This document shows, piece after piece, positions 6,838-14,904 of a stretch of 31,477 bases of DNA. This stretch comes from Iamia sp035765045 (lineage in GTDB: Bacteria > Actinomycetota > Acidimicrobiia > Acidimicrobiales > Iamiaceae). The DNA lies in NCBI GenBank assembly GCA_035765045.1, contig DASTYI010000094.1, forward strand, positions 1 through 31,477. Direction: 5' to 3'. Within the stretch, counting starts at the first letter, position 1, and each line of letters opens with the position of its first letter. Under the pieces are notes generated by a model. It did no database searches and was not told where the DNA came from. It was given only the letters and a program-made list of their open reading frames with translations. The position numbers and the translations under genes are program-made.

Positions 6838-7824
6838 ATGCGTGCCGCCGTCATCACCGAGCCCGGGGACCCCGACGTCCTCGCCGTCCAGGACATCCCC
6901 GAGCCGACCCCCGGACCCGAGGAGGTCCTGGTCGCCATCCGGGCCACCGCCCTCAACCGGGCCGACCTCCTCCAGCGCCGCGGCTTCTACCCCGAGCCCG
7001 GCCCGCCCCGCGAGCACGAGGTGCCGGGCATGGAGCTGGCGGGCACGATCGTCGCCCTCGGCGAGCGGGCCACCGCCTGGCAGGTGGGCGACGAGGTGAT
7101 GGGCATCGTCGCCGGCGGGGCCTACGCCGAGCGCATCGCCGTCCACGAGCGCCAGCTGATGGCGGTGCCGCCCGCCCTCGGCCTGGCCGACGCGGCCGCC
7201 GTGCCCGAGGTGGCGATCACGGCGTGGGACGCCCTCGTCGTCCAGGGCGGGCTGACCAGCGGGCGCACCGCCCTGATCCACGCCGGGGCCTCCGGGGTCG
7301 GCTCGGCCGGCATCCCGATCGCCAAGGCGCTCGGCGCCACCGTCGTCACCACCACGTCGACGGCGAAGGTCGAGGCGTGCCGGGCTCTCGGGGCCGACGT
7401 CGTCGTCGACTACACCCGCGAGGACTACGTCGAGGCGGCGTGGGCGGCCACCGGGGGCCAGGGCGTCGACGTCGTGCTCGACGTGATCGGCGGCGACTAC
7501 CTGATGCGCAACGTCAAGGCCCTGCGCACCGGCGGCACCATCGTCCAGGTCGGGGTGATGGGCGGGGGGCGGACCGACATCGACCTCGCCGCCCTGCTCC
7601 CCAAGCGGGCCCACCTGGTCGGCACCGTCCTGCGGGCCCGGCCGCTCGAGGAGAAGATCGCCGTCACCCAGCGCTTCGCCCGCGAGGTCCTGCCCTGGTA
7701 CGCCACCGGCACCATCCGCCCCGTGATCGACAGCCGCTACCCCCTGGCCGCCATCGCCGACGCCCACCGCCACATGGAGGCCAACGCCAACGTCGGCAAG
7801 ATCCTCATCGACACCGGCGACTGA
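6838..7824 (+). CDS. NAD(P)H:quinone oxidoreductase, zinc-free MDR family (PIG3/QOR-like)
   Basis: 328 residues of a zinc-independent medium-chain reductase. It has the QOR signature NRADLLQRRG (40-49), PGMELAGTI, GDEVMGIVAGGAYAER (84-99), the nucleotide-binding loop HAGASGVGSAGIPIAKALGA (148-167) and VDVVLDVIGGDYL. No zinc ligands are present, as expected. It would reduce quinones or activated enones with NADPH in the cytoplasm. The family resembles human PIG3 (TP53I3) and bacterial QOR-2. ATG at 6838 has TACCCT seven bases upstream, which fits a leaderless start, and is 36 bp after the esterase stop. Family call secure, physiological substrate unknown. Confidence 0.93.
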   Translation: MRAAVITEPGDPDVLAVQDIPEPTPGPEEVLVAIRATALNRADLLQRRGFYPEPGPPREHEVPGMELAGTIVALGERATAWQVGDEVMGIVAGGAYAERIAVHERQLMAVPPALGLADAAAVPEVAITAWDALVVQGGLTSGRTALIHAGASGVGSAGIPIAKALGATVVTTTSTAKVEACRALGADVVVDYTREDYVEAAWAATGGQGVDVVLDVIGGDYLMRNVKALRTGGTIVQVGVMGGGRTDIDLAALLPKRAHLVGTVLRARPLEEKIAVTQRFAREVLPWYATGTIRPVIDSRYPLAAIADAHRHMEANANVGKILIDTGD

Positions 7825-7849
7825 CCCCGCCCCGCCCCGCGACCTCCAC

Positions 7850-7992
7850 CCCACAAGAACGCCTTCCTGCGCGCCCCCGGTCGCGAACGCGCGACGAGGG
7901 GACACAGGAAGCGGTTCTTGTGGGTCCAGGGTCGCGTCGCTGGGTTCTTGTGCGGTGAGGTTGCGGAAGCGCGACGTGGGGGCCACAGGAAG
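7850..7992. repeat. Intergenic repeat block: 20-bp inverted repeat plus ~81-bp direct repeat
   Basis: Two 20-nt arms (7850-7869 and 7905-7924) are inverted repeats of each other with two mismatched positions, around a 35-nt GC-rich loop. On the minus strand a unit starting CTTCCTGTG, then a C run and CGTCGCGC, appears twice with the CAGGAAG ends 81 bp apart (7905 and 7986). Each is near an ACAAGAAC word (7853, 7914 and 7944 regions). No credible gene is present. The nature of the repeat is unknown. Confidence 0.7.
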
Positions 7993-8440
7993 GCTGGGTG
8001 GGCGACCGGCGGGACGTGGCGACCGGGGCGACTGACCGACGGGGGACCGGGCGGCGGGCCGGCCGGGAGCGGGCGACGGCGCGGCCAGGGCGACGGCCCG
8101 ACAGGGAGGACGGGGTGACCGGCGGGGCAGGGCGACCGGGGCGGCAGACCGACCGGGCGACCGGCGGGACGGAGGACGAGGGCGACCGGGCGACCGGGGG
8201 AGTGGCGCGACCAGGGTGAGGGGGCGACAGGGGCGCGGCCGACGGGGCAGCGGGCGACCGGCGTGACGGGCCGACCGGGCGACCGGGTGACGAGCCGATC
8301 GGGCGACCGGGCACCGGGGGATGGACCGACGGGGGACGGGGAGGGACGGCCGGGTCGGGGGCGGGGCCAGGTCCGGGGCGGGGGCGGGGCCAGATCCGGG
8401 CCGGCTCCAGGGCCAGGGCCGGGGCCGGGGCGGGGCCGGG
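7993..8440. repeat. G-rich degenerate tandem repeat, non-coding
   Basis: About 450 bp made of irregular GGGCGACCGG-like words repeated many times. It ends in two copies of a ~22-nt GGGGGCGGGGCCAG(G/A)TCCGGG unit near 8357-8400. All frames give low-complexity Arg/Gly/Pro peptides, so it is not a gene. Many G runs on the plus strand could form quadruplexes. It separates a plus-strand gene from the end of a minus-strand operon. Confidence 0.7.
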
Positions 8441-8443
8441 AGA

Positions 8444-9019
8444 TCAGGTGGGGAGGGGCTTCAGCATGGGGGTGCGGGTGGTGGGGTCGAGGCCGTGGGC
8501 GGCCTCGTCGGAGATGACGGCGGCCAGGCCGGGACCGATCTCGTCGGGGGCCAGGTCGCGGAAGCCCCACCGCCGGTAGAGGGGGGCGTTCCAGGGGACG
8601 TCGCGGAACGTCGTCAGGGTGACGCCCCGCCGTCCGTCGGCCCGGGCCCACTCGTCGACCCAGCCCATCAGCCGGCGCCCGAGGCCCTGGCCCTGGTGGT
8701 CGGGGTCGACCGTCACCTGCTCGACGTGGGCGTGGGCGTCGACCCGGTCGACCACGACGTAGCCGAGCGGCCGGTCGTCGTCGCCCACCACCACGGCGCA
8801 GCGCCCGTCGGCGGCGTGGGCCTCCAGCACGGCGGCGTCCATCGGCTCGTCGCTCGCCACCTCGGGCAGCCCGACCTCGGCGAAGGCCCGGCCGGCCCGG
8901 ACCTCGATCCGCCGGAGCGCGGCCACGTCCGCCGCCGTGGCCCGCCGGACCCGCACGCCGCCGGCTCCGGCCCCGGCCACGCCGCCGCCGCCGCCGGCCC
9001 CGCCGCCGGCCCCGGTCAC
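8444..9019 (-). CDS. GNAT family N-acetyltransferase
   Basis: 191 residues. After a Gly/Ala-rich N-terminus (residues 2-20), the domain starts VRVRRATAADVAALRRIEVRAGRAFAEVGLPE. It has VEQVTVDPDHQGQGLGRRLMGWV, in which QGQGLG is the acetyl-CoA pyrophosphate loop, and ends with YRRWGFRDL, a typical GNAT C-terminal strand. It would transfer acetyl from acetyl-CoA to an unknown amine. The GTG start at 9019 overlaps the rhomboid stop by four bases (GTGA), implying coupled translation. A shorter start inside the Gly-rich stretch cannot be excluded. Last gene of the RDD-rhomboid-GNAT group. Confidence 0.9.
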   Translation of the reverse strand: MTGAGGGAGGGGGVAGAGAGGVRVRRATAADVAALRRIEVRAGRAFAEVGLPEVASDEPMDAAVLEAHAADGRCAVVVGDDDRPLGYVVVDRVDAHAHVEQVTVDPDHQGQGLGRRLMGWVDEWARADGRRGVTLTTFRDVPWNAPLYRRWGFRDLAPDEIGPGLAAVISDEAAHGLDPTTRTPMLKPLPT

Positions 9020-9858
9020 GTGTCGGCCGAGACGGGGGGTCGGTCGGGGAGGGTCCAGGTGGCCGGGTCGAGCGGGGCGACGGCGCTGTCGCGCCGGCGG
9101 CGGGCCCGCCGGGTCAGCCCCGGCTCGGGCAGGACGAAGCGCAGCACGAGGGCGATCACGAAGCCGGCGACCATCCCCCCGATGTGGGCCTGCCACGCCA
9201 CCGCGGTGTCGTCGGGGGTCGCCAGCTGGGCGACGAGGTACGGCCCGAGCAGGGCCCACGCCGGCAGGGTGACGGCGATCAGCGGCACCGGCGCCACCAA
9301 CGAGAAGATCCGCCGTCGGGGTCCGACGAGGAGGAAGGCCCCCATGGCCGCCGACACCGCCCCCGAGGCGCCGACGAGGGGCGCGGCCGAGCCGGTGTTG
9401 AGGGCCACGAAGGTGAGCGTGCCCAGGACGCCGCCGACGAGGTACAGCCCGAGGAAGGGCCCGGGCCCGAAGCGGTCCTCCACGGCGGCGCCGAACACCC
9501 ACAGGAAGAGCATGTTCACGCCCAGGTGCACCAGGCTGCCGTGGAGGAACATGGCGGTCAGCAGCGACGCCAGCACCGGCTTGCGGTCGATGATCGGGCG
9601 GTCGGCGTCCTCGGTGCAGACGGCGCCGTCGCTGCGGGACTCGAGCGAGCGGATCTCGCACGGCACCGCCCCCCAGGCCGAGTAGTGCTCGACCAGGTCG
9701 CGCTCCTCCTCGGTGGTGAGCGAGCCGGCGTCGACCTGGCCCCGCTGGAGGCTGGCCGGCTGGAGCAGGAGGAAGACGGCGACGTTGATGCCGATCAGGG
9801 CGAGGACGACCCACGGGACGGTCCGCCGGGGGCTGTCGTCGCGCAGGGGGACGGCCAT
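9016..9858 (-). CDS. Rhomboid-family intramembrane serine protease
   Basis: 280 residues with several membrane helices. The first (about 14-32) is followed by an extracytoplasmic loop with two cysteines (67 and 81). The rhomboid signature is complete: HGSLVHLGVNMLFLWVFG (106-123), GASGAVSA with catalytic Ser165, and HIGGMVAGF with catalytic His225. It should cleave membrane-anchored proteins within the lipid bilayer; the substrate is unknown. A basic tail (TRRARRRR) follows the last helix. ATG at 9858 overlaps the upstream TGA by one base; a longer reading frame has a start 25 codons upstream inside the RDD gene, which I did not use. Confidence 0.95.
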   Translation of the reverse strand: MAVPLRDDSPRRTVPWVVLALIGINVAVFLLLQPASLQRGQVDAGSLTTEEERDLVEHYSAWGAVPCEIRSLESRSDGAVCTEDADRPIIDRKPVLASLLTAMFLHGSLVHLGVNMLFLWVFGAAVEDRFGPGPFLGLYLVGGVLGTLTFVALNTGSAAPLVGASGAVSAAMGAFLLVGPRRRIFSLVAPVPLIAVTLPAWALLGPYLVAQLATPDDTAVAWQAHIGGMVAGFVIALVLRFVLPEPGLTRRARRRRDSAVAPLDPATWTLPDRPPVSADT

Positions 9859-10868
9859 CAGGGCACCTCGACGACGACCGTGCCGGCCACCAGGTCGTGC
9901 GGGCCCCGCCCGGTCGGCGAGAGCTGCACCCACAGGGCGAGCAGGACGAGCAGCGGCGGGAACAGCCAGAACACGGTGAGGGTGACGGCCCGGGCGATCG
10001 CCGCGCTGCGGGACGGGGCCTCGCCGGTGGCCTCGTCGAGGACGGCCAGGCCCTCGCGGCGGTGGCCCGAGGTGCCGCCGTCACGACCGATGCGGACGGC
10101 CTCGTCGGCCACCAGCAGGACGCCGAACAGCGAGACCAGGGCGATGGCGAGCAGGACGGCGTCGAAGGTCCACGCCAGGGTGACGGCGACGAGCACCACG
10201 ACGAGCAGGGGGGAGTCGTCGAGCCGGGCGACCCGGGCCCGGCGGCGGGCCTCGGTGGTGGCGACCGGGCCCCAGGGGGTGACCGGGCGGGGCCGGGTGG
10301 CGTCGTCGGCCTCGACCTCGGCCCGGGTGATCAGGGCCGGCGCCTCGAAGGGGACGACGATCGTGCCGGCGATGCGATCGGGGACGCCCCGGCGGGAGGG
10401 CAGGGCGACGACGCTCAGGATCGCCCCGCCGGCGATGGCGACCACGACGCCGCCCACCCCGAAGCCGGCGACGCTGTCGACCATCACCAGCACGGCCGGG
10501 ACGGCGAGGATCACCGACAGGCTGGCGATGGCGGCGACCGTCCCCCGCACCCAGGCGGTGGTCGGGTCGATGCGGGGCCGGTCGAGCTCGGCCACCCGCA
10601 GGCCGGTGGCGAGCTTGCCCGGGGTGGCCCCGAGGCGGAGCAGGAACAGGGCCTCGAAGGTCGCCAACCCGGCCAGGCCGAGGCCCAGGCGGGCCAGCAG
10701 CCGGGGCGCGGGGACGATCCGGGTGACGATGTAGAGGATCAGCAGCGACAGGGCGATGTCGATCGCCCGGGCCCAGATCCGGCGGCCCAGGGGCGCCGCG
10801 AGGGGGACCGGCTCGGGTCGCTGCCACCCCGAGGGGGGCGACCAGGGGGACCCGAGCGGTGCGGTCAG
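9858..10868 (-). CDS. RDD-family membrane protein with two RDD-like regions
   Basis: About 336 residues. The first RDD region reads PLGRRIWARAIDIALSLLILYIV, then LGATPGKLATGLRV and PDRIAGTIVV. After a charged middle part, a second half has more membrane helices and ends HDLVAGTVVVEVP, the usual RDD ending, so the protein looks duplicated. RDD proteins are membrane proteins, some of them linked to ion/solute transport. No ATG, GTG or TTG occurs in frame before the first membrane helix. The best start is CTG at 10868, which overlaps the citrate synthase TGA and has GAGGA three bases upstream. The start is therefore uncertain. It heads the RDD-rhomboid-GNAT overlap chain. Confidence 0.8.
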   Translation of the reverse strand: MTAPLGSPWSPPSGWQRPEPVPLAAPLGRRIWARAIDIALSLLILYIVTRIVPAPRLLARLGLGLAGLATFEALFLLRLGATPGKLATGLRVAELDRPRIDPTTAWVRGTVAAIASLSVILAVPAVLVMVDSVAGFGVGGVVVAIAGGAILSVVALPSRRGVPDRIAGTIVVPFEAPALITRAEVEADDATRPRPVTPWGPVATTEARRRARVARLDDSPLLVVVLVAVTLAWTFDAVLLAIALVSLFGVLLVADEAVRIGRDGGTSGHRREGLAVLDEATGEAPSRSAAIARAVTLTVFWLFPPLLVLLALWVQLSPTGRGPHDLVAGTVVVEVP

Positions 10869-12133
10869 CGGTCCTCGATCGCCGTGTAGGGCCGCTCGCC
10901 GGCCCCCGTGTAGAGCTGGCGGGGGCGGCCGATCTTCTGGTCCTGCTCCCGCAGCTCCTTCCAGTGGGCCAGCCAGCCCGCCATGCGGGGGATGGCGAAC
11001 AGCACCGTGAACATCTCGGTGGGGAAGCCCATCGCCTGGTAGATCAGCCCCGAGTAGAAGTCGACGTTCGGGTACAGCTTCCGGCTCTTGAAGTAGTCGT
11101 CCTCGAGGGCGACCTCCTCGAGCTTGAGGGCGATGTCGAGCAGCGGGTTCTTCCCCGTGACCTCGAAGACCTCGTCGGCCGTCTGCTTGATGATCCGGGC
11201 CCGCGGGTCGTAGTTCTTGTACACCCGGTGGCCGAAGCCCTGGAGCTTGCCCTTGCCCTCCTTGACCGACTCGACGAAGGCGGGGACCTCGTCGATCGAG
11301 CCGATCTGGGTGAGCATCCGGATCACGGCCTCGTTGGCGCCGCCGTGGCGGGGGCCGTAGAGGGCGGCGGCGGCGCCGGCGGCGGCCGAGTACGGATCGG
11401 CGTTCGACGAGCCGATCATCCGCATCGTCGCCGTGCCGCAGTTGAGCTCGTGGTCGGCGTGGAGGATGAACAGCGTGTCGAGGGCGTGGGCCAGCGCGTA
11501 GTTGGCGTCGTAGCGGGGCTCGGCGATCTTCCACATCATCGAGAGGAAGTTGGCCGTGAAGCCGAGGCTGTTGTCGGGGTAGACGAAGGGCTGGCCGACC
11601 GAGAAGCGGTGACAGGCGGCGGCGAGCGTGGGCATCTTGGCGATCAGCCGCACCGTCTGGCGGTAGCGGTTGTCCTCGTCCTCGATGTTCTTGGCGTCGG
11701 GGTAGAAGGTCGACAGGGCGGCGATGGCCGAGACCAGCATCCCCATCGGGTGGGCGTCGTGGTGGAAGCCCTCGAGGAAGCGCTTGCGCACGTTCTCGTG
11801 GATGAACGTGTGGTACGTGATGTCGTGGACCCACGGCTCGAACTGCTCGGCGGTGGGCAGCTCGCCGAAGATCAGCAGGTAGGCGACCTCGAGGTAGCTG
11901 CTCTTCTCGGCCAGCTCCTCGATCGGGTAGCCGCGGTAGCGGAGGATGCCGGCCTCGCCGTCGATCTCGGTGATGGCCGACGAGGTGGCGGCCGTCTGCG
12001 TGTAGGCCGGGTCGTAGAACCATGTGTTGCCGAGGAGCTTCTTCCACTGCGCCGAGTCGACCCCCCCGTCGACGATCGGGATCTCGATCGACTCGCCGGT
12101 CCGGTTGTCGGTGATCGTCACGCTCTCGGCCAC
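10865..12133 (-). CDS. gltA: Citrate synthase
   Basis: 422 residues, the usual length of hexameric type II citrate synthases. It condenses acetyl-CoA with oxaloacetate to citrate, the entry step of the TCA cycle. Catalytic residues are visible: GPRHGGANE (His263), GFGHRVYKNYDPRA (His302) and PNVDFYSG (Asp358), plus LHADHELN (225-231). The GTG start at 12133 is preceded by AAGGA, and TATGTT (12166-12171) is a likely -10 giving a leader of about 25 nt. This differs from the many leaderless genes nearby. LysR lies just upstream in the same direction, and the RDD gene starts at its stop codon. Confidence 0.97.
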   Translation of the reverse strand: MAESVTITDNRTGESIEIPIVDGGVDSAQWKKLLGNTWFYDPAYTQTAATSSAITEIDGEAGILRYRGYPIEELAEKSSYLEVAYLLIFGELPTAEQFEPWVHDITYHTFIHENVRKRFLEGFHHDAHPMGMLVSAIAALSTFYPDAKNIEDEDNRYRQTVRLIAKMPTLAAACHRFSVGQPFVYPDNSLGFTANFLSMMWKIAEPRYDANYALAHALDTLFILHADHELNCGTATMRMIGSSNADPYSAAAGAAAALYGPRHGGANEAVIRMLTQIGSIDEVPAFVESVKEGKGKLQGFGHRVYKNYDPRARIIKQTADEVFEVTGKNPLLDIALKLEEVALEDDYFKSRKLYPNVDFYSGLIYQAMGFPTEMFTVLFAIPRMAGWLAHWKELREQDQKIGRPRQLYTGAGERPYTAIEDR

Positions 12134-12165
12134 GAAGTGTCCTTCTTCTCGTCGTCTGCGTCGAC

Positions 12166-12171
12166 AACATA
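12166..12171 (-). promoter_or_regulatory. Predicted -10 (TATGTT) of gltA
   Basis: It lies in the 54-bp gap between the LysR stop and the gltA start. The implied leader of about 25 nt includes the AAGGA ribosome site. The -35 would fall at the 3' end of the lysR gene, and no clear hexamer is seen there. Confidence 0.45.
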
Positions 12172-12187
12172 CCGCCGGGCGCAGGCT

Positions 12188-13144
12188 TCAGTGACCGCCT
12201 CCGGCCGAGTTCTCCTCGGGTTCACCCGGTGCCAGCACCCGGACGCCGGGCCGACCGGGCCCCTCGGTCTCCAGCTGGTGCCGCACGGCGTCGACCACGG
12301 CCTGCGCCGGCGCCGACAGCCGGGTGCGCCGGCTGGTGGCCAGGCCGACGGTCCGCGGGCCGAGCCCGGTGATCTCCAACCGGCGCCAGCCCTGCGGCGG
12401 CGGGATGGGGGCGGCGGTGGCCGGGAGCACGGCGGCGCCGAAGCCCTCCTGGGCCAGGGCGGCCAGGGCCCGCATGCCGTCGACCTCGGCCAGGGCGGTC
12501 AGGCGGATGCCGGCCCGGTCGGCGGCGGCGTCGAGGTCGTCGCGGAAGGCGGTGCCGGGCGGCTCCAGCAGCAGCGGGTGGCCGGCCAGCTCACCCAGGG
12601 CGATGCGGCCCCGCTTGCGCCGGGCCAGCGGCGTCCCCGGCGGGGCGAGGACGACCCGCTCCTCCTCGAACAGCGGCTCGGCCACGAGGTCAGGGTCGGT
12701 GATCGGCAGGTTGACGACGGCGGCGTCGAGCGTGCCCGCGACGACCTGGGGGAGCAGCGAGGTGGTGGTGGCGTCGACGATCACCAGGTGGATGCCGGGG
12801 TAGGCGCCGGCCAGGGCCGGGATCAGGTGGGGGAGGACCCAGGCGCCGACCGTGCCGATCATCCCGAGGCGCACCCGCCCGGTGATCGTCCCGGCGTGGG
12901 CGGCGAGGTCCGAGACCACGGCGTCGAGCTCGACCTGCACCCGGCGGGCCCGGTCGACGACGATCCGGCCCTCGTCGGTCAGGCCCCCGGTGGCCCGGTC
13001 GACCAGGGCGACGCCGAGCTCCCGCTCCAGGTTGGCGACGTGGCTCGACACGTTCGACTGCACCGTGTGGAGGGCCCGGGCCGCGGCCGAGAACGACCGG
13101 TGGTCGGCTACCGCGGCGAGGGCGGCGAGCTGTCGGAGGTCCAC
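12188..13144 (-). CDS. LysR-family transcriptional regulator
   Basis: 318 residues. The winged helix-turn-helix fills residues 1-60: VDLRQLAALAAVADHRSFSAAARALHTVQSNVSSHVANLERELGVALVDR. A periplasmic-binding-protein-like effector domain follows (GRVRLGMIGTVGAWVLPHLIPAL onward). GTG at 13144 gives the canonical LysR N-terminus; the frame is open further upstream, but that extension runs through a palindromic repeat. CAGACT six bases upstream may be a -10. It is followed in the same direction by gltA (54 bp), so it may regulate gltA or be co-transcribed; LysR targets are more often divergent, and here the divergent gene is the HAD-PlsC fusion. The effector is unknown. Confidence 0.92.
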   Translation of the reverse strand: MDLRQLAALAAVADHRSFSAAARALHTVQSNVSSHVANLERELGVALVDRATGGLTDEGRIVVDRARRVQVELDAVVSDLAAHAGTITGRVRLGMIGTVGAWVLPHLIPALAGAYPGIHLVIVDATTTSLLPQVVAGTLDAAVVNLPITDPDLVAEPLFEEERVVLAPPGTPLARRKRGRIALGELAGHPLLLEPPGTAFRDDLDAAADRAGIRLTALAEVDGMRALAALAQEGFGAAVLPATAAPIPPPQGWRRLEITGLGPRTVGLATSRRTRLSAPAQAVVDAVRHQLETEGPGRPGVRVLAPGEPEENSAGGGH

Positions 13145-13219
13145 GGCCCGAGTCTGGCCCACCGCCTCAAGGTGCCAGGCACCTTGAGGCGGTCGAGATC
13201 CCCGGCCCGGGTCTGGCCC
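13145..13219. repeat. 16-bp direct repeats flanking palindrome copy 1
   Basis: GGCCCGAGTCTGGCCC at 13145-13160 and GGCCCGGGTCTGGCCC at 13204-13219 differ at one base and are 59 bp apart, with the palindrome between them. They could be a target duplication or a local duplication of the lysR promoter region. Confidence 0.6.
13161..13193. repeat. REP-like palindrome, copy 1
   Basis: 33 bp with 16-bp perfect arms around one central base and the core GGTGCCAGGCACC. It lies in the 100-bp gap between the divergent lysR and HAD-PlsC genes, where the -35 of lysR is expected. This position does not suit a terminator. Imperfect 16-bp direct repeats lie on both sides (13145-13160 and 13204-13219). Confidence 0.85.
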
Positions 13220-13244
13220 GTCGGCCGGGGCTACCGTCGGGTCG

Positions 13245-14672
13245 ATGCCCGATCCCCGTGAGGCTGCCTTCTTCGACCTCGACCGCACCCTGCTCGCCGG
13301 GGCCAGCGGGCCGGTCATCACCGAGGCCCTGCGGGGCGCCGGCGTCATCCCCGACCGGCCCATCCCGGGCGAGGGCCTCGTCTACAAGCTCTTCGACATC
13401 GTGGGCGAGACCCTGCCGTCGATGCTCCTCACCCGGCAGGCCGCCCGGGTCGCCTCGGGCTGGAACCGGTCCGTCGTGCAGGAGGCCGGCAAGGTCGCCG
13501 CCGAGCGGCTCGTCGACGACGTCCTGCCCTACGCCCGGCTGCTGATCGACGAGCACCACGCCGCCGGCCGCCTCGTCGTCATGGCCACCACGTCGCCCTA
13601 CGACCTGGTGGCGCCGCTGGCCGAGGCCATCGGGATCGACCACGTCATCGCCACCCGCTACGGCGAGCGCGACGGGGCCTACGACGGCACGATCGACGGG
13701 CCCTTCGTGTGGGGCCCGGGGAAGCTGGCCGCGGTGCGCGAATGGGCCGCCGGCCACGGGGTCGACGTGGGGCGCAGCTGGGCCTACTCCGACAGCATCT
13801 ACGACCTGCCCCTGCTGTCGGCCGTCCGCCACGCCACCGCCGTCAACCCCGACCCCCGGCTGCGCGTGGTCGCCGCCCTGCGCCGCTGGCCGAGCATGCA
13901 CTTCGACGTGCCCGCCGGGGTGCCCAAGCTGGCCGGCATCGAGCCGCAGATGGCGCTCCAGCTGCTGGCCCAGCCGGCGCTGTTCCCGTGGGTCCGCTTC
14001 GACGTCGGGGGCATCGAGCACATCCCCAAGGACGGCCCGGCGATCCTCGTCGGCAACCACCGCAGCTACTTCGATCCCCTCGCCATCGGCTTCACCATCG
14101 CCCGGGTCGGGCGGCCGCTGCGGTTCCTGGGCAAGAAGGAGGTCTTCGACGCCCCCGTCGTCGGCCAGATCGCCAGCGCCCTGGGGGGCATCCGGGTCGA
14201 TCGGGGCACCGGCAGCGACGAGCCGCTCAAGGCGGCGGCCGAGGCCCTGGAGGCGGGCCAGGCGGTGGCGATCATGCCGCAGGGCACCATCCCCCGGGGC
14301 CGGGCGTTCTACGACCCCGAGCTCAAGGGTCGCTGGGGCGCGGCCAAGCTGGCGAAGATGACCAAGGCACCGGTCATCCCGATCGGGCTGTGGGGCACCG
14401 AGCGGGTCTGGCCCCGCAACGCCCGATTCCCCGACGTCACCAACATCACCGACCCGCCCACCGTGCGGATCCGGGTCGGCCCGCCGGTCGACATGAAGCA
14501 CCGCAGCCTCGACGCCGACACGACCCGGATGATGGCGGCGATCGTCGACCTCCTCCCCGCCGCCGCCCGTCGCCACCGCGAGCCCACGCCCGAGGAGATC
14601 GCCCGCGCCCTCCCGCCCGGCGCCACCGACCAGGGCACCGACGAGTCCACCCGCCGCCCCGGCTCGGACTGA
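13245..14672 (+). CDS. HAD-IB phosphatase / lysophosphatidate acyltransferase (PlsC) fusion
   Basis: 475 residues. The N-terminal half is a HAD-IB hydrolase: FFDLDRTLL (Asp11, Asp13), MATTSPYD (113-120), Lys160 and YSDSIYDLPLL (Asp183, Asp187). The C-terminal half is a PlsC-type acyltransferase: VGNHRSYFDPLA (NHxxxxD, 271-277), FLGKKEVFDAPVVGQIASALGGIRVDR (294-320) and MPQGTIPRG (344-352, in place of the usual FPEGT). Fusions of this type are known in actinobacteria (Rv2483c-like). It probably makes phosphatidic acid or dephosphorylates a lipid intermediate at the membrane. ATG at 13245 follows TACCGT by seven bases, so leaderless. Divergent from lysR. Confidence 0.92.
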   Translation: MPDPREAAFFDLDRTLLAGASGPVITEALRGAGVIPDRPIPGEGLVYKLFDIVGETLPSMLLTRQAARVASGWNRSVVQEAGKVAAERLVDDVLPYARLLIDEHHAAGRLVVMATTSPYDLVAPLAEAIGIDHVIATRYGERDGAYDGTIDGPFVWGPGKLAAVREWAAGHGVDVGRSWAYSDSIYDLPLLSAVRHATAVNPDPRLRVVAALRRWPSMHFDVPAGVPKLAGIEPQMALQLLAQPALFPWVRFDVGGIEHIPKDGPAILVGNHRSYFDPLAIGFTIARVGRPLRFLGKKEVFDAPVVGQIASALGGIRVDRGTGSDEPLKAAAEALEAGQAVAIMPQGTIPRGRAFYDPELKGRWGAAKLAKMTKAPVIPIGLWGTERVWPRNARFPDVTNITDPPTVRIRVGPPVDMKHRSLDADTTRMMAAIVDLLPAAARRHREPTPEEIARALPPGATDQGTDESTRRPGSD

Positions 14673-14803
14673 CCCCCGCACCCCGCCCCGCCCCCGCCGA
14701 GCGCGCCGGTCGACCTTCTCGCGCGGTGGGTGCCCGCCGGAGGGGAGTGCAGGCAGAGGGGGCGGCGGGGGTTCGACGCTGGGTGGGGGGATCCCTCCGC
14801 TCG

Positions 14804-14817
14804 GTGACGGAAGTCAC
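14804..14817. promoter_or_regulatory. Short inverted repeat upstream of the exported-protein gene
   Basis: GTGAC and GTCAC arms around GGAA, about 90 bp before the ATG at 14905. A TACGAT (14861-14866) further down could be a -10. The 232-bp gap shows no gene. A regulator site is only a possibility. Confidence 0.3.
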
Positions 14818-14904
14818 GGGGATTTCGGGATGGGCGGGGGAAGGAATGTGACAGATCGGTTACGATTCTGATCTTCCCGGCGGAACCCCCGGTCCGCCGC
14901 CCCA

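Noticed and set aside
7993..8440. Possible CRISPR array or small gene in the repeat tract
   Set aside because: Units are irregular, without constant-length spacers, and all frames are low complexity.
9858..9933. Longer rhomboid protein starting 25 codons upstream
   Set aside because: The added residues are Arg/Gly-rich, overlap the RDD gene and do not resemble rhomboid N-termini; ATG 9858 fits the 1-nt stop-start overlap.
13161..13193. Palindrome copy 1 as an ordinary terminator
   Set aside because: It lies between divergent start codons, so no transcript ends there.
13145..13363. LysR start further upstream
   Set aside because: The extension would be translated through the palindrome and into the divergent HAD-PlsC gene; GTG 13144 gives the standard LysR N-terminus.
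14847..14866. CRP-like site (TGTGA ... TTACG) before the exported-protein gene
   Set aside because: The half-site spacing does not fit TGTGA-N6-TCACA and the second half is poor.
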